Source: Enoplolaimus lenunculus
Taxonomy: Eukaryota; Nematoda; Enoplea; Enoplida; Thoracostomopsidae
NCBI GenBank assembly: GCA_030248215.1
Contig: JASANG010000157.1
Location: forward strand, 62,001-126,000
Direction: 5' to 3'
DNA: 64,000 nucleotides
Positions 21,691 through 33,000 of this stretch are shown piece after piece; position 1 is the stretch's first letter, and each line of letters begins with the position of its first letter. The notes beneath the pieces are model-generated. The model ran no database searches and was not told the DNA's origin. It saw nothing but the letters and a program-made list of their open reading frames with translations. The position numbers and the translations under genes were made by a program.

Positions 21691-24600
21691 TATTACTTTT
21701 GCACACAGGTCTATGCTGGAGTATAGACAAGGCAGTGTGTTGTAATGGCGCAAAACTCGGTAGTCTCTATGGTTGCGGCAGGCTGCGCTGACAGAATGGT
21801 GCACCTTAGTGGTTGCATCGCCACATCAGGATCGGCGTGGGTGGCGATAGAGCACTGCTTCTCAGGCATAAAGTACGGTTGGTGCACAGGTAAGATCGTG
21901 GCTGTCATGCGCATAGTTGTTGCGTCTAGGAGGTAGAGTGCGCAGTCTTACCTGACATCGCGCACTTGAGCTTATATTTTTAGGCTTTCGATATATTAAG
22001 GATTACAAATTGTGTCCATTATTAAGGATTACAAATTGTGTCCATTCATATCTGTTGCGACTGTAGAGCCAGCCTTCTATTCAGCACACGTTTATCCAAA
22101 TCTAGCCTACATGCATAACAAATTGCCTTATATTTAAGATAGAGTTTCTGAAATTTCAAAGACAATTATGTCTTAGAACACAGGTTCGACATATATGTCT
22201 TGAATTGCATACTTTAAATTCAAAATTTTATTAGAAATATGAGTTATGATTCTTTAAAAATTTCTAAAGTTTGAAAATTAATGGTAAATTTCATAAACGC
22301 TAACACTAATATGACGGATATAAAAGTATAAGTTTTATTGCTAGTTTTCAATAGTTGAGCCCTGGTACTCAAGCACAAAGCACGAGCAGTGAACGTAAAA
22401 GTGTGGCTGTCCCGCATAGTCGTTGCGTCTGGAAGGTGGAGCATGCAGCTTATCCCCTGACACTCCGCAGTATCCGGGTATGCCAACTGGAATTAACAAG
22501 CTGAAACTCAACACAATACCGTAATTTTGCAATCTAACATATATACGTCAAAACGTAAACCTCGGTTTTGGGAGCCGCAATTCTCCCCAAACAAAGCTTA
22601 AATTTCGATGTATTAAAAAATATAAAACGAATATAACTAATTTACATACATTAAATCAAGAAAAACTGTCCTGAAACATAAGATAACTATTACTTGAATT
22701 TGCCTTTAACATTTCTGGAATATAAGATAAGTATTTTAAACACTTCAGAGACAAATTTCTGAGTTTTCAAAAACTCAGAAATTCGCGTTTGAAATGTTTC
22801 AAAATGGTTAAAGTTCAAAGCTTTTTTAATTTGAGAATTTGACAATGTAAGTCTTGAAATATCATGACAATTTTTGTTGTATTTAAACGTGACCGAAGAT
22901 ATTCTTTGTAAGCAATGGAGTCAAGTACAAAAAGACTCCATCGCTCTGGAAACTGCTCTATTGAAATTTGCGCAAAGCGTATACAAACACATTAGAAGCA
23001 TCGCGTATTTCACCCTTGCCTCTCGCAAAATATGTGTCTGGCTTTGTTTACGCTTTTATACACAGGAGATTTTTGTTGGACAACGGTCAATGTGCTTGCA
23101 TATTAATATTGCAACTGCGCTACGATTTGCAGTGCAGTCTTTTAGCTCACAATGTATGTGCAGTCGCAAGATTATAGTCGTTGAAAGTTTTGGAGGTAAG
23201 GTTGATTTGTTTTGTACAGTGTTTAAATGTTATTGAATTGATCTTAAGGTAACAACGTTTAGAAAGTTGCATCGAATTTTGCCGTGTGCATATCTTTGTT
23301 TCTTCGGTGCTAAACTCAAACAAGAAGAATTAGGAACATTTTGGCATCTGCTGTTTTTATGCCCAAATGAATAACTGAGGGCCATACCGTTTTATTCTCG
23401 AGACTGCTATAAAATAAGATTTAGCTTTAGACTGATTTTTTTTGTTTAGGTTTAAGCTTGCGTTTAGCAATCTGCCTGTACTACTATTATGGTACTCACT
23501 TGTACATGGCCTTTTTTAAAACACTGGAGACTAGTATTGTTTTGAAGCGCAGTTGCTTTTGAAGAATTTAGTCGTTTTTTTATTTAGTTTTTATTTTGAT
23601 TTCATGTTTTGTTTAAATGTTGAAATCAATAAATAATAGTGAAATAATTATTGTACGATGGAAGCTAAATAAACATATTATAACCGAATCAATTAAAGTT
23701 TTCTCTAAGATATTAACTAAACTTTTAGACAAATATCTATTGATTCAATAATTTAATCAATTTAAGCCATATTTAGTAAGCATGCAGCAGACCTGTTCGC
23801 ACCGTTTGCAGAGGTCGAACAAGTTGCAAAAAGACATAAAACAATTTCAGTAATAGCCAAAAAACAATTTATGTTCGCTTAAATCAGTAAGACGAAACAA
23901 GAAATGAATAGTCAAAAATAAATAAAAAAACAAAACGAGTAAAACAATGTTAATTAAAAGCGTTAAAAATGAGATATAGCATTCAAAATAAACAACTGTA
24001 AAATTTAATAAAAAATAAATATTAAATATACATACGATCCCTGACATAAAAAATGAGCAATTTTTTGGGAGACCTTCGTAGTATTTTTTGCATCATCGGC
24101 CGCGATCCCAATGAAATAGATAATAATTCAATATATGTAAAAACTAAAAAAATAAACAACTAAAAATATATCTAAATGAGGTAATTTAAACATGAAATTA
24201 ATAACTAAATAATTAGAAAATAAATAAAGAAGGAGACATTAATAAATAAATAATAAATAAGAGCAAACACATATAGAAAAAACAGAAAACAACAACGAGT
24301 ACAATCACTATTTTACGAGTTCACCACAACTACACAACACAGTCGACAGAGAATTTATTTTTATTTCGCGTTTCTGTCGCCTGGCACTGCGAGTTACTGG
24401 TGTTTTTACTTTCTCTCTGTTTGTGTTAATTCTGTATATATTTTTGAATATTTATATCTTACATAAAACTATTTTATTCATATCGAAGAGTAATATTGAT
24501 TGCGTTTTCTGTGATTCATTTTTTAGTCAAACATCAGTTGGATAAATAGTGTTTTGTGTAGGAAGTTTACACTGTTTTTTATAAAAATCCAACTGGCAAA

Positions 24601-25716
24601 GGTGGGTCTTGAAAGTGTGAAACAAGAAGATGAAAAAGAACCTGAGACGAAGCAGGAGGTCAACAACTTTTCGTAGAATTGCAGGTGAAACACAATTTTG
24701 TAATACGAATGATGTTAAATTTTCCAAATTTTACCAATCTTCAACTTACCTACAATAGTCTTGCGAGAAATTTGGTTTTAAAGCTTCGATCTGTTAAATT
24801 TTGGCTGTTGAATCTTTCAAAATTGCAGTTGTGCTAAAAACAAACTCAATGAATAGCACAACATGTGAAAAATACGAAAAGATCTGTGCTACTGAATTTG
24901 TCCGAACTTGCGGCAAAAATTCAACCGGAACCGTAGTCAGGGGTCGATTTTCCACCGGCGCCGGGACAGACGTCCGGCTGTGCTCCGCGGGTTGAACAAG
25001 TTTTTTTAAAATTGAGACTACGACATAATAGCCAAAACTATTTGTATGAGTTTTTCTAACCAGGATTAGTTTCAGATTGGCTATTATGCAAAGAATATTT
25101 TACAGTACTTATCAGCCATTCTAGCGCTTGCAGCACCAAAATGAATTACGGCTTAGGATTAATGTTGCTGGTGTCAAAAACGATTGAGTGCAAAAAACCA
25201 TTTGTGTCAGGTTGGGAACATAATTCGGTTTCACTTCTTATGTCAATGAATCGTAACAGGAATTTTTAATAAACTTTATCTGATACCTAAAGATATATAG
25301 CCAACTCCTTGAAATTAAACCCTGGCTTAAATCGGTTATATACTTCTATAGGATTTTGTGTTACAATTTAGACAACATGTATTTCTGAAGTCTTTTTGTA
25401 GTCAAAATGGCAGTTTACTTGTCGTGCGGCGTCATACGATATTTAAAATGTTTAAAAAGTTCAGTGCCAAACATTTTTTATCCAGGTTCGATTTGCACTG
25501 ATCCATCAAGTGCAGCAGGTTACATCGACCGTTGGTTAAAATTTTTTGCTTGGGCCCTTTTCTTTAACTGTAACTAATATATATAAATAATTCAATTTTT
25601 CAATACAGATATGCTGCATTTGTTTACTTGAAATAAAAAAAGACGAAATTCATCCAAAATCTTAAAAGTTTTAACTGCATTCGCTACTTTTTTTTTAAAT
25701 TTTAGAAATACCGGTA
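21691..25716. other. Intergenic with diverged repeats
   Basis: No gene is recognised. It contains a tandem 26-bp duplication (ATTAAGGATTACAAATTGTG unit) at about 21997-22046, a diverged direct repeat (21898-21965 and 22402-22470, sharing GTGGCTGTC..TTGCGTCT), and a family D remnant at 23374-23512. An AT-rich plain runs from 23560 to 24500, and a CGGCGCCGGGACAG J-like patch lies at 24905-24985. Frames at 22874-23236 show no known motif. Confidence 0.45.
23374..23512. repeat. Degraded family D element
   Basis: It keeps the core order GCTTTAGACTGATTTTTTTTG, TTTAGGTTTAAGC and GCCTGTACTACTATTATGG, ending near GTACATGGCC. The termini are decayed. Confidence 0.4.
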
Positions 25717-26100
25717 TATATTTGGGTTTTTTTGGTTACCCGCCCCTGCCCGTATTTGCCCAAAAGTGGTCGGATTTTGCAAATTTTTGCACATTTGAGC
25801 TTCACATGGCCTCCCCTGATTACGTATTCCATCGCCAAATTTGTATTTTTGAAAAATTCGATTTTTAAGGTCCCGGGTCCGCTGCATCAAAGGGTATATA
25901 ATTTGTTAAAATTTTGGACAAAAAAATTTTTGGGTCCCGAGGGGGACCTTGGGACCTTAAATATCGAACTTTTCAAAAATTTAATTTAAGTGTGAAATGA
26001 TCAGGGCAAATCATGGGAAGCTCAAATATGCAAAATTTTTAAAATTCTACCGCTTTTGGGCAAACGCGGGTTGGGGATAACCGAAAAGACCCAATATTTG
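25717..26100. mobile_element. Family M long-inverted-repeat MITE
   Basis: The two ends are inverted over more than 100 bp: GTATTTGCCCAAAAGTGG with CCGCTTTTGGGCAAACGCGG, and TTTGAGCTTCACATGGCC with GGGAAGCTCAAATATGC. The outermost bases TTGGGT(C)TTTTCGGTTA are also mirrored. The middle carries CCCGGGTCC- and GTCCCGAGGGG-type motifs. It is non-coding. A relative of its arm sequence (TTTGCATATTTGAGCTTCGG) occurs at 46845-46870. Confidence 0.7.
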
Positions 26101-26699
26101 CATGCCCCAATTGAATAATTGGCAGAAAAACAAAGTTTTTTGAGACATTTAAATCTTCAATATCCGGTTTTTGTTTCCGTATTTTCCTAACTATGCGTTT
26201 GTATTATTTTTACTACGCGTTCACATCTTGCCTCTTATTAAGTTGCTCGTTCTATGTGAATAGTTCGCTATTCTTGGAGCAAACAAAACTAAAATTCTTC
26301 ACTAACAGTACCGCTGCAGACGATTTCGAGCACCCCTCCTTCAAATTCTAATGCGTCAGATGTGGTCCCCGTGTAGGTATTATCATTTAAACCCTTCACC
26401 AAATAATGAAAGTCCTTTATAATTTCTTTCTTAGGGAATACGCTGTGAACCCTAAAGTTATAATTCATTCCTGTGGCTAAACCTAACGAAGCTCTAAAAA
26501 TTTGCAACTAAAACCATATATCGTAATCTCGAATACGGACGGCACTGTTCTAAAAGCTGTTATTTTCACATTGCTGGCTTAAAAACTAGGCACAATATAT
26601 TTTCATAGAATTAGCTTCAATTTTGCAAAACACGAGCATTTTTAGCCAAAAATGTGACCTTGACAATATTTTTGATCTTATTGTATTCGCCCATTCGTA

Positions 26700-26766
26700 T
26701 ATATAGCATATATTATAATATATATATATTATATATATATGTACATATATATATATATATATATAT
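26700..26766. repeat. (AT)n microsatellite
   Basis: An alternating AT/TA run with minor GTAC and CATA interruptions. Confidence 0.9.
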
Positions 26767-27129
26767 AGAATTTATTTATTTTTTATTTGTCACCGAATGT
26801 TCTGGATGTAAAATGTATTACTTGTGCTTTGGTAAAAGATAATTTCAATTCTGTAAACTGAATGTTGCTTTGTTGTGTGCAAAAATTGCAAAAATATACT
26901 GACAGAATTGCACAAATTCTGCAAATGTCCAGTTGTTTTGTGCGTGCACATGCAGCGTGTGTACCTTGAATATAATGTGTGCAATATTTACATGTCACTT
27001 TTGCACTTTTCTGTGTATTATTGCCTTTATGTGTTTATTGTTGCGAGTATTCTTTTCGTCAGCTCCAGCTCCTTTAAATGGTGAAACAGTGCAAATTATT
27101 ACAAAATTTTTTATACACAATAGTATTTA

Positions 27130-27222
27130 GAATATCCGGCGGATATCCGGATACAAGTTTTTGTCGGATAGATATCCGGATATTTTTCACATCCGGGTAT
27201 CTGGATATCCGGTGCGTTATGT
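27130..27222. repeat. ATATCCGG palindromic cluster, second copy
   Basis: It begins AATATCCGGCGGATATCCGG and ends ATCTGGATATCCGGTGCG. It is broadly the inverted version of the cluster at 16459-16560, with a TTTTTCACATCCGGG spacer. The two probably derive from one MITE-like repeat. Confidence 0.65.
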
Positions 27223-28902
27223 TTAAATAAATAATAAGAGTCGAGAAGAAACATAATACCGGTTTGTTTGTTCTGTGCACTGCTCGATATATTTTCATGT
27301 TGCAACTTAAGATTTCACCCGTTGATTTTTCGCGATGAGGTCTCGATGTAAATTTCATTGGGACCTACAGAAACAATGAACAGATTTTCAATTCACGGGA
27401 ATATATTGTATGAGCGAGTTTTTAAGGAAGGTTTCTGAACAGCGGCGGATTGGCAACCTGTCCCTCCGTGCGAATGTATGGTGAGCCAGATGCAATTTGG
27501 GCACTCAAGAAAAATGAAAAAAATCTTGGTTATGTAATTATTTTTTAAAATAGAGGGGGATCGGTTTCTAACAAAATGCCAAGGTGGAACAATTTGAGTA
27601 TGTATAGGTTTTGCTGGCATTATATAAAAATACTGTGGGTATATTAATGTAATTACGAGTCCGTATATTCTCAAATGTGTATTGTACGTATCGCCAATTA
27701 GCGATTGGTGGTGTGAACTCGGAACCAACAAGTGACAAGTTTTGAAATTTGCTCCATTTTTCAAATTTCATTTCTCCTATTTGTAAGCAAATTAACAAAT
27801 TTTAAGATTTGCAACTGCATCAGTTCGCTTGTTTGAAAACGTATTGAAATTTCTGACGCGGGAAAAAGCGGACTGGCTCTCACAAAAAATTCCAAGTGAT
27901 AAAATTGTAAGACAGAATACCTTACCATTTTATCACAAAAAATTGTAACATAGGGAGCGGAGGGAAGGATCTTGCCATTTTATCACAAAAAATATTTTGA
28001 CAGGATTACGTACGCCCCCTACCCCATACCTTTCGATCCGTTAGTCAATATTGAGAATACAGCTTTTCACACTATACAGAGTTCGAATTTTGTATATTTT
28101 TCCTCATTTTCAGGTTTGTATACAAACAATAAAAATACTCTTAAGTTATGCGTTAATTATAACGCAATCATTGTATTTGACTTGTGATTTGTCTGGTTAA
28201 TAAATGCTTTAATATTACGCTTATTTAACCCGATTCGGGTTTAAAAATGTACACAAATATGTGACTGAATGCAGTTATATTTTGCACTGGTTCATTGTGT
28301 TCAAATCTGCCATTTCAATAGACAAATACATTGCATATTTGGTGAGTTTCTGACATATTTAAATTTTTTATAATTCGGTAGAATGCTTATGAATTGTGTT
28401 TACAATGTTTAACAAGGTACCGAAACCAGGCGGTAAAACGGATAGCAAAAATAACGGAATCGGAGAGCGGATATTGAAGTAATAAAGTTAAAATCCTATC
28501 TTATTTCTCGCCAATACAATTGAGTCTAGCCAATATCCAAAGGTCTTTCTAAAAATCGAAAACAATTTTACGATTTTGACTGAATTGCGTTACTTTTAAC
28601 CAAACTTGAAGATTTACTGCATATCTGCATTTAAATATCTAATTATCTGCAAGAGCTTTAAAACTAAATATGAGCGCAAAAATAACGAATTTTCCGATAT
28701 TTCCATAACGGAAACAAAAACAAACGCAAACATTGCAGATGTCTGTGGGAACAAGAATCCATTCCCCTTGCAGTCTGTCGCGCTTCAAATATTAATATGT
28801 AATTAAATTGTTTATCGGAAGCTGACGATGTGTTTTCCAGCTAAATAGCTGGAAGTATTAATGCGGATACAACACTATCTAAAAGCAATTGATCGTTTCA
28901 GG

Positions 28903-29080
28903 GTCCAATGTTACTTTAAGGGGCGTAACAGTAGTTTAAACATATTCCTAAGCCTAAGCCTAAGTGTTGCAAAAATGTGTTCCTAAGCCTAAGCCTAAGC
29001 AAAAAAGGTAATCAAGAATCTAAACCTACTCTTTTATGGACCTACCAGAAACCTGGACGCCCCTCAAAGTAACATGGGCC
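28903..29080. mobile_element. Family E TTAGGC-bearing MITE
   Basis: The ends GTCCAATGTTACTTTAAGG and AAAGTAACATGGGCC are inverted. The flanks GTTTCAGG (28895-28902) and GTTTTAGG (29081-29088) match at 7 of 8. Two CCTAAGCCTAAGC blocks sit inside. It lies about 230 bp upstream of the LRR gene start codon. Confidence 0.85.
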
Positions 29081-29311
29081 GTTTTAGGCATAGTTTATTC
29101 CACATAACGTGCTTTAAAAACAGTAAAATTTATGTTGTTCCATTGAAAAATCTTGGATTTGCCGTTGTACGCGAGTTGTTAATTCTGCATGTACAATATA
29201 TAGTATTCATTGTTTATTTCAGCTCATCAAAATAATTTTTACCTCGTGAACTGCGGCGCTTAAAATACTTCCAACGAAGGACTTTTATAGATCACTTTTC
29301 AAAACCAAAAA

Positions 29312-29570
29312 ATGTACAAATTTTATGGACTTCAAAGTTTGACTGACGCCTCATGGCATTCACTGCCCTGGATTTCGAGAAATCAAGAGACTGATTTGAA
29401 GCGACGCTTTTGTTCGTATAGTCACCGCTTGCCAACGCCACCAAAATTTGTAATCTCAATGTTAGCAATTATTGTTGCAATTGCAATTGCCAGTTACAAC
29501 ATTCCGACTGTATGTGCAACACTACAAAGTGATACTAATGATGCTTTATCACCATTGCAACAGCAACCCC

Positions 29571-29645
<75 letters not shown>

Positions 29646-30058
29646 TTGAAAATTCACAGCAAAATTTATCTGAACCAAAAACCGTTGAAAATTCAAAAGA
29701 GACGTACCGTAAGAAACCGTTACAAGCTCGTGCTTCAGTGGTTGATCCATGTCAAAAAGTGAACCAACAATTTCTACCTGAAAAATTATGTCAATGCTAT
29801 CGTTCGATGTTTGCTTCACCTTTGGCGGAAGGCGAACACCCTGGTAATTCAGGAGGTGGATCAGATGTTGGTGGAAATCCACCGAGAGGGTCCGTAACAA
29901 CGAGAGGGGACACGTTCCCGCCGATTTGGATCGGATGCACTCGAGCATCGATGCCGTATTTAAAAGACGCGTTTGGAAGATTCAAAAATGTGACGCGGTT
30001 TTCGAAAGTTTGGATTTGGGACGCTTTGATGCCGCGGATACGATATCATTTGTTCAAA
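29312..30058 (+). CDS. LRR gene exon 1 (signal peptide, poly-Gln, N-terminal cap)
   Basis: 249 codons, ending at HLFK before the donor GTGAGT (30059). After the signal peptide and poly-Gln come DPCQKVNQQFLPEKLCQCY and, after a Gly/Pro/Ser-rich insert, FPPIWIGC. This spacing of cysteines suits an LRR N-terminal cap interrupted by low-complexity sequence. The frame continues past the donor only to a stop at 30113. Confidence 0.88.
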
Positions 30059-33000
30059 GTGAGTCTCACGTCTAGTGGTTTAGTTCATTGTGCTTTGCGC
30101 CTCTCGCTGATCTAGAAATTTCACACGTGGGGTCGAACGATATATAATAGTGGATAAAGCTCACGATTGGTGCGTGAAGCAAGTCGGAAGTAAAAGTGCA
30201 ATTTTAGCACTAAATCATCTTACAAAATTTTTGTTTTGAGTTCCATTGAAAAACATGGTTTGGGAGGCCCCAGTGGATTCGTCTGTGCCTGGAGCATGAG
30301 TTTAATCAGGATTTTAGTTTAAGACAAACGCAGGATAGATCTATGGTATTTTGATAAGAAATCAGTGGCGGACGCAGAAATTTCTGGTGGGAGGATGCAA
30401 AAGTGGAAAAGGTTAAGTTTTGGTACAGTTTGTACATAATTTTACGGATATAAAAACAGCCACAAGTCACACACACAAACTCGTTCGCAGTACTGGAGCA
30501 ATCAGGAATGGGGACTCCTCCGAACTCGCGAGCGAAGCGAGCTAGAAGCCAGACGCATTTTAAATCTTGTCAAAGCACATAGAAAAATGGTTGTGCTCAG
30601 GTTTGGTGCGAAGCCCTTAAATATCTGCGGAAATTTTGAGATATCGGAACAAAAATTATGTTCGATTTTAACACTGAAAAAATTTATACTCGGCAGCCGG
30701 TGGGGGATGGGGGATTGATCCCCCATCCCACACTCCTGGAGCCGCCCCTGTAAAAATACATCTTGTTAAGCTTAAAAACCATCAAAATAATACGCATTTG
30801 AGCCATTTTCCGCAGTGTTTTTTGGATTTTCTTCTAGAGTTCACTATTAAATGTTGTATATATGTTTTAGTTGGCTATGGTTGTAATAATTGCGCATAGA
30901 CAACAATTTTTTCACCAACTTAAGCAAGTGAAATTGGAATGTTTTCTGGTTACTTCCGGTTATGTAAGATAGATCCTCCTCTTGCATCCTGTTCCTTGAA
31001 TCCGCCAGTAGCTTCATAGCGGCCACGCCCAACTATATTATTTGTCACAACTCACTGGAACATTACAAGTTAGTGTTGCCACTTGAATTATATTACTGAA
31101 TTACCTTAAGTGATTCAAAGCCCATTTTTAAAACAGTCAATAGAACCCTTAGGGTAGCGCTATACTTTTGATGACGTCCGGCGCCATTTGTCACCGTACT
31201 GTAGTGACCCGACCCGAATAAGAGGGAGAGGATTGATATTTATTTAGCCTCTCCAAAGATCCCCCTGTTACTCGGTTATGGACTGTTATTTATTTTTAAC
31301 CCGCCCTCCGCCGCCTTTCGTTACTGCTATATGTCCAGTATTACAACTATCCGCTGATTCAAACGTTTATTTGCCTTGTATCAAAAGTTTGAGCGATGAT
31401 ACAAGGTTATACTTTGAACTCAACTTTATTTGGTCTTGGAGTTATTTATGCACTACAATTAGGGATAGTTGACATATATTGACTCTAATTACGGTTTAGG
31501 GACTATCCGTTTACACTTACAGACTCTTATTACGGATACGGAATCTTATTGATTGGGACTCAAAATAGGAACCCCCAATATTCGGGTCACTATGATTTTT
31601 TATACAAAAATATTTTCACGTGCGGCGCCGTCAGGCCACGACAAGTATAGCGCCATCGTAAAAGAGCATACAGATGATCAAAACTGTGTCTTAAATATCA
31701 GGCGATAATTTCAAATTTGGAAAATTTATCTAAATTTCTAGAACATTCGCGCTGAAGAACTAATAATCGAATCCAGCCTGGCGACCGATTTCAGTCCAGG
31801 AGTCCTTGGCGATCTGGGCAGTGGCCTGCGACGACTTGAGCTCCGCGATAACGGATTCCGCTCGTTGCCGGCTAAAGTCCTGTCTGGATTACGCGGCCTC
31901 AAACATTTGGACTTGACCGGTAATCGTCTTGCGGAGTTAAGTCCAGATGCATTTGGCAACGACATTGTCCAGGCTGGTTTAGTCAGTTTATCAATGTATC
32001 GCAATAAGCTGTCCCGAATCCAGCCTGGATCATTTCGTGGCTTGAACAAACTCAAAGTGCTTGTTCTCGCCGAAAATGAACTTTCAATAGTCGAGAGTCA
32101 CACTTTCGATGGGTTGATTTCGCTGGAAGAATTGGACCTGGGCTCGAACCGAATTTCTACCGTCGACCCAGGCGCCTTCGCTCCCTTGGTTCGGTTGAAA
32201 ACACTTAAACTTGGATCGAATAAAATAGGCGACCTTTCGCTTGAAAAGCTACCCCAATTAGAACGGCTAATGCTGGAAAATAATCGCATATCCGACTTGT
32301 CCCATCTTGAACTATCCGCCCTACCGAAGCTAAGATCACTAAATTTAGACAAAAATGCAATCCGAACGGTGTCTAGCGAACATTCACTGACCCAGCTTGC
32401 GAGCTTGAAAATCTTGTCACTGACCAACAACGGATTAGCATTTTTTGAATCTTCCCATGCACTAGACAATTTATCACAACTAGAAATTTTATCCCTGCAG
32501 CAAAATGAATTGACCCTACTGCCAGAAGGGTTGTTTTCGCGTCTAAATTCAATGACAACGCTGTTTATGTCACAAAATTCGATTGAACACGTCGATTCAA
32601 CGACGTTTGCGGGGCTTTTCCATCTCCGAGTTATGAGTTTAGCGCATAATCGGCTCAGTTATATTGAGCAGGGAACATTCAGTGAACTGGAATCGTTGGA
32701 AAAGTTGTATTTAAACGACAATCAACTTCAAACGCTCGATAACGGATCGTTGCCAACGTCGTCTCCGTTGAATGTGATTAATCTTTCAGGTACGAATCAA
32801 TACCTCCGTAAACAGCTCTCAGCTTGTTATTGAGGGGGCCGAAGAATGGTTCCTGTTTACTCTCACTCCGCGTTATCTTTATTTTGATAGAAAATAAGTG
32901 TCCTTCATTACTGTTCTATTAAGCTTATGGACTTAGGAATTTTGCTTACGCTAATGCTAACTTTAAGCCGAAACGTAGCCCTAAGTTTAAGTCTCAGCCT

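Larger units (their letters stand above)
26101..28902. other. Intergenic, AT-rich
   Basis: No gene is recognised. An (AT)n tract at 26700-26766, the ATATCCGG cluster at 27130-27222, and two TTTTATCACAAAAAAT motifs at about 27931 and 27978 are the only structures seen. Frames at 27393-27764 (minus) and others are unremarkable. Confidence 0.5.

Noticed and set aside
29472-29948. Alternative frames over the LRR gene CAA tract (poly-Asn, poly-Val)
   Set aside because: They are shadows of the CAA repeat. The correct frame continues into the LRR cap and splices in phase to exon 2.
32098-32469. 123-codon minus-strand frame antisense to LRR exon 2
   Set aside because: It is a shadow of the repeat-coding strand, with no recognisable domain.
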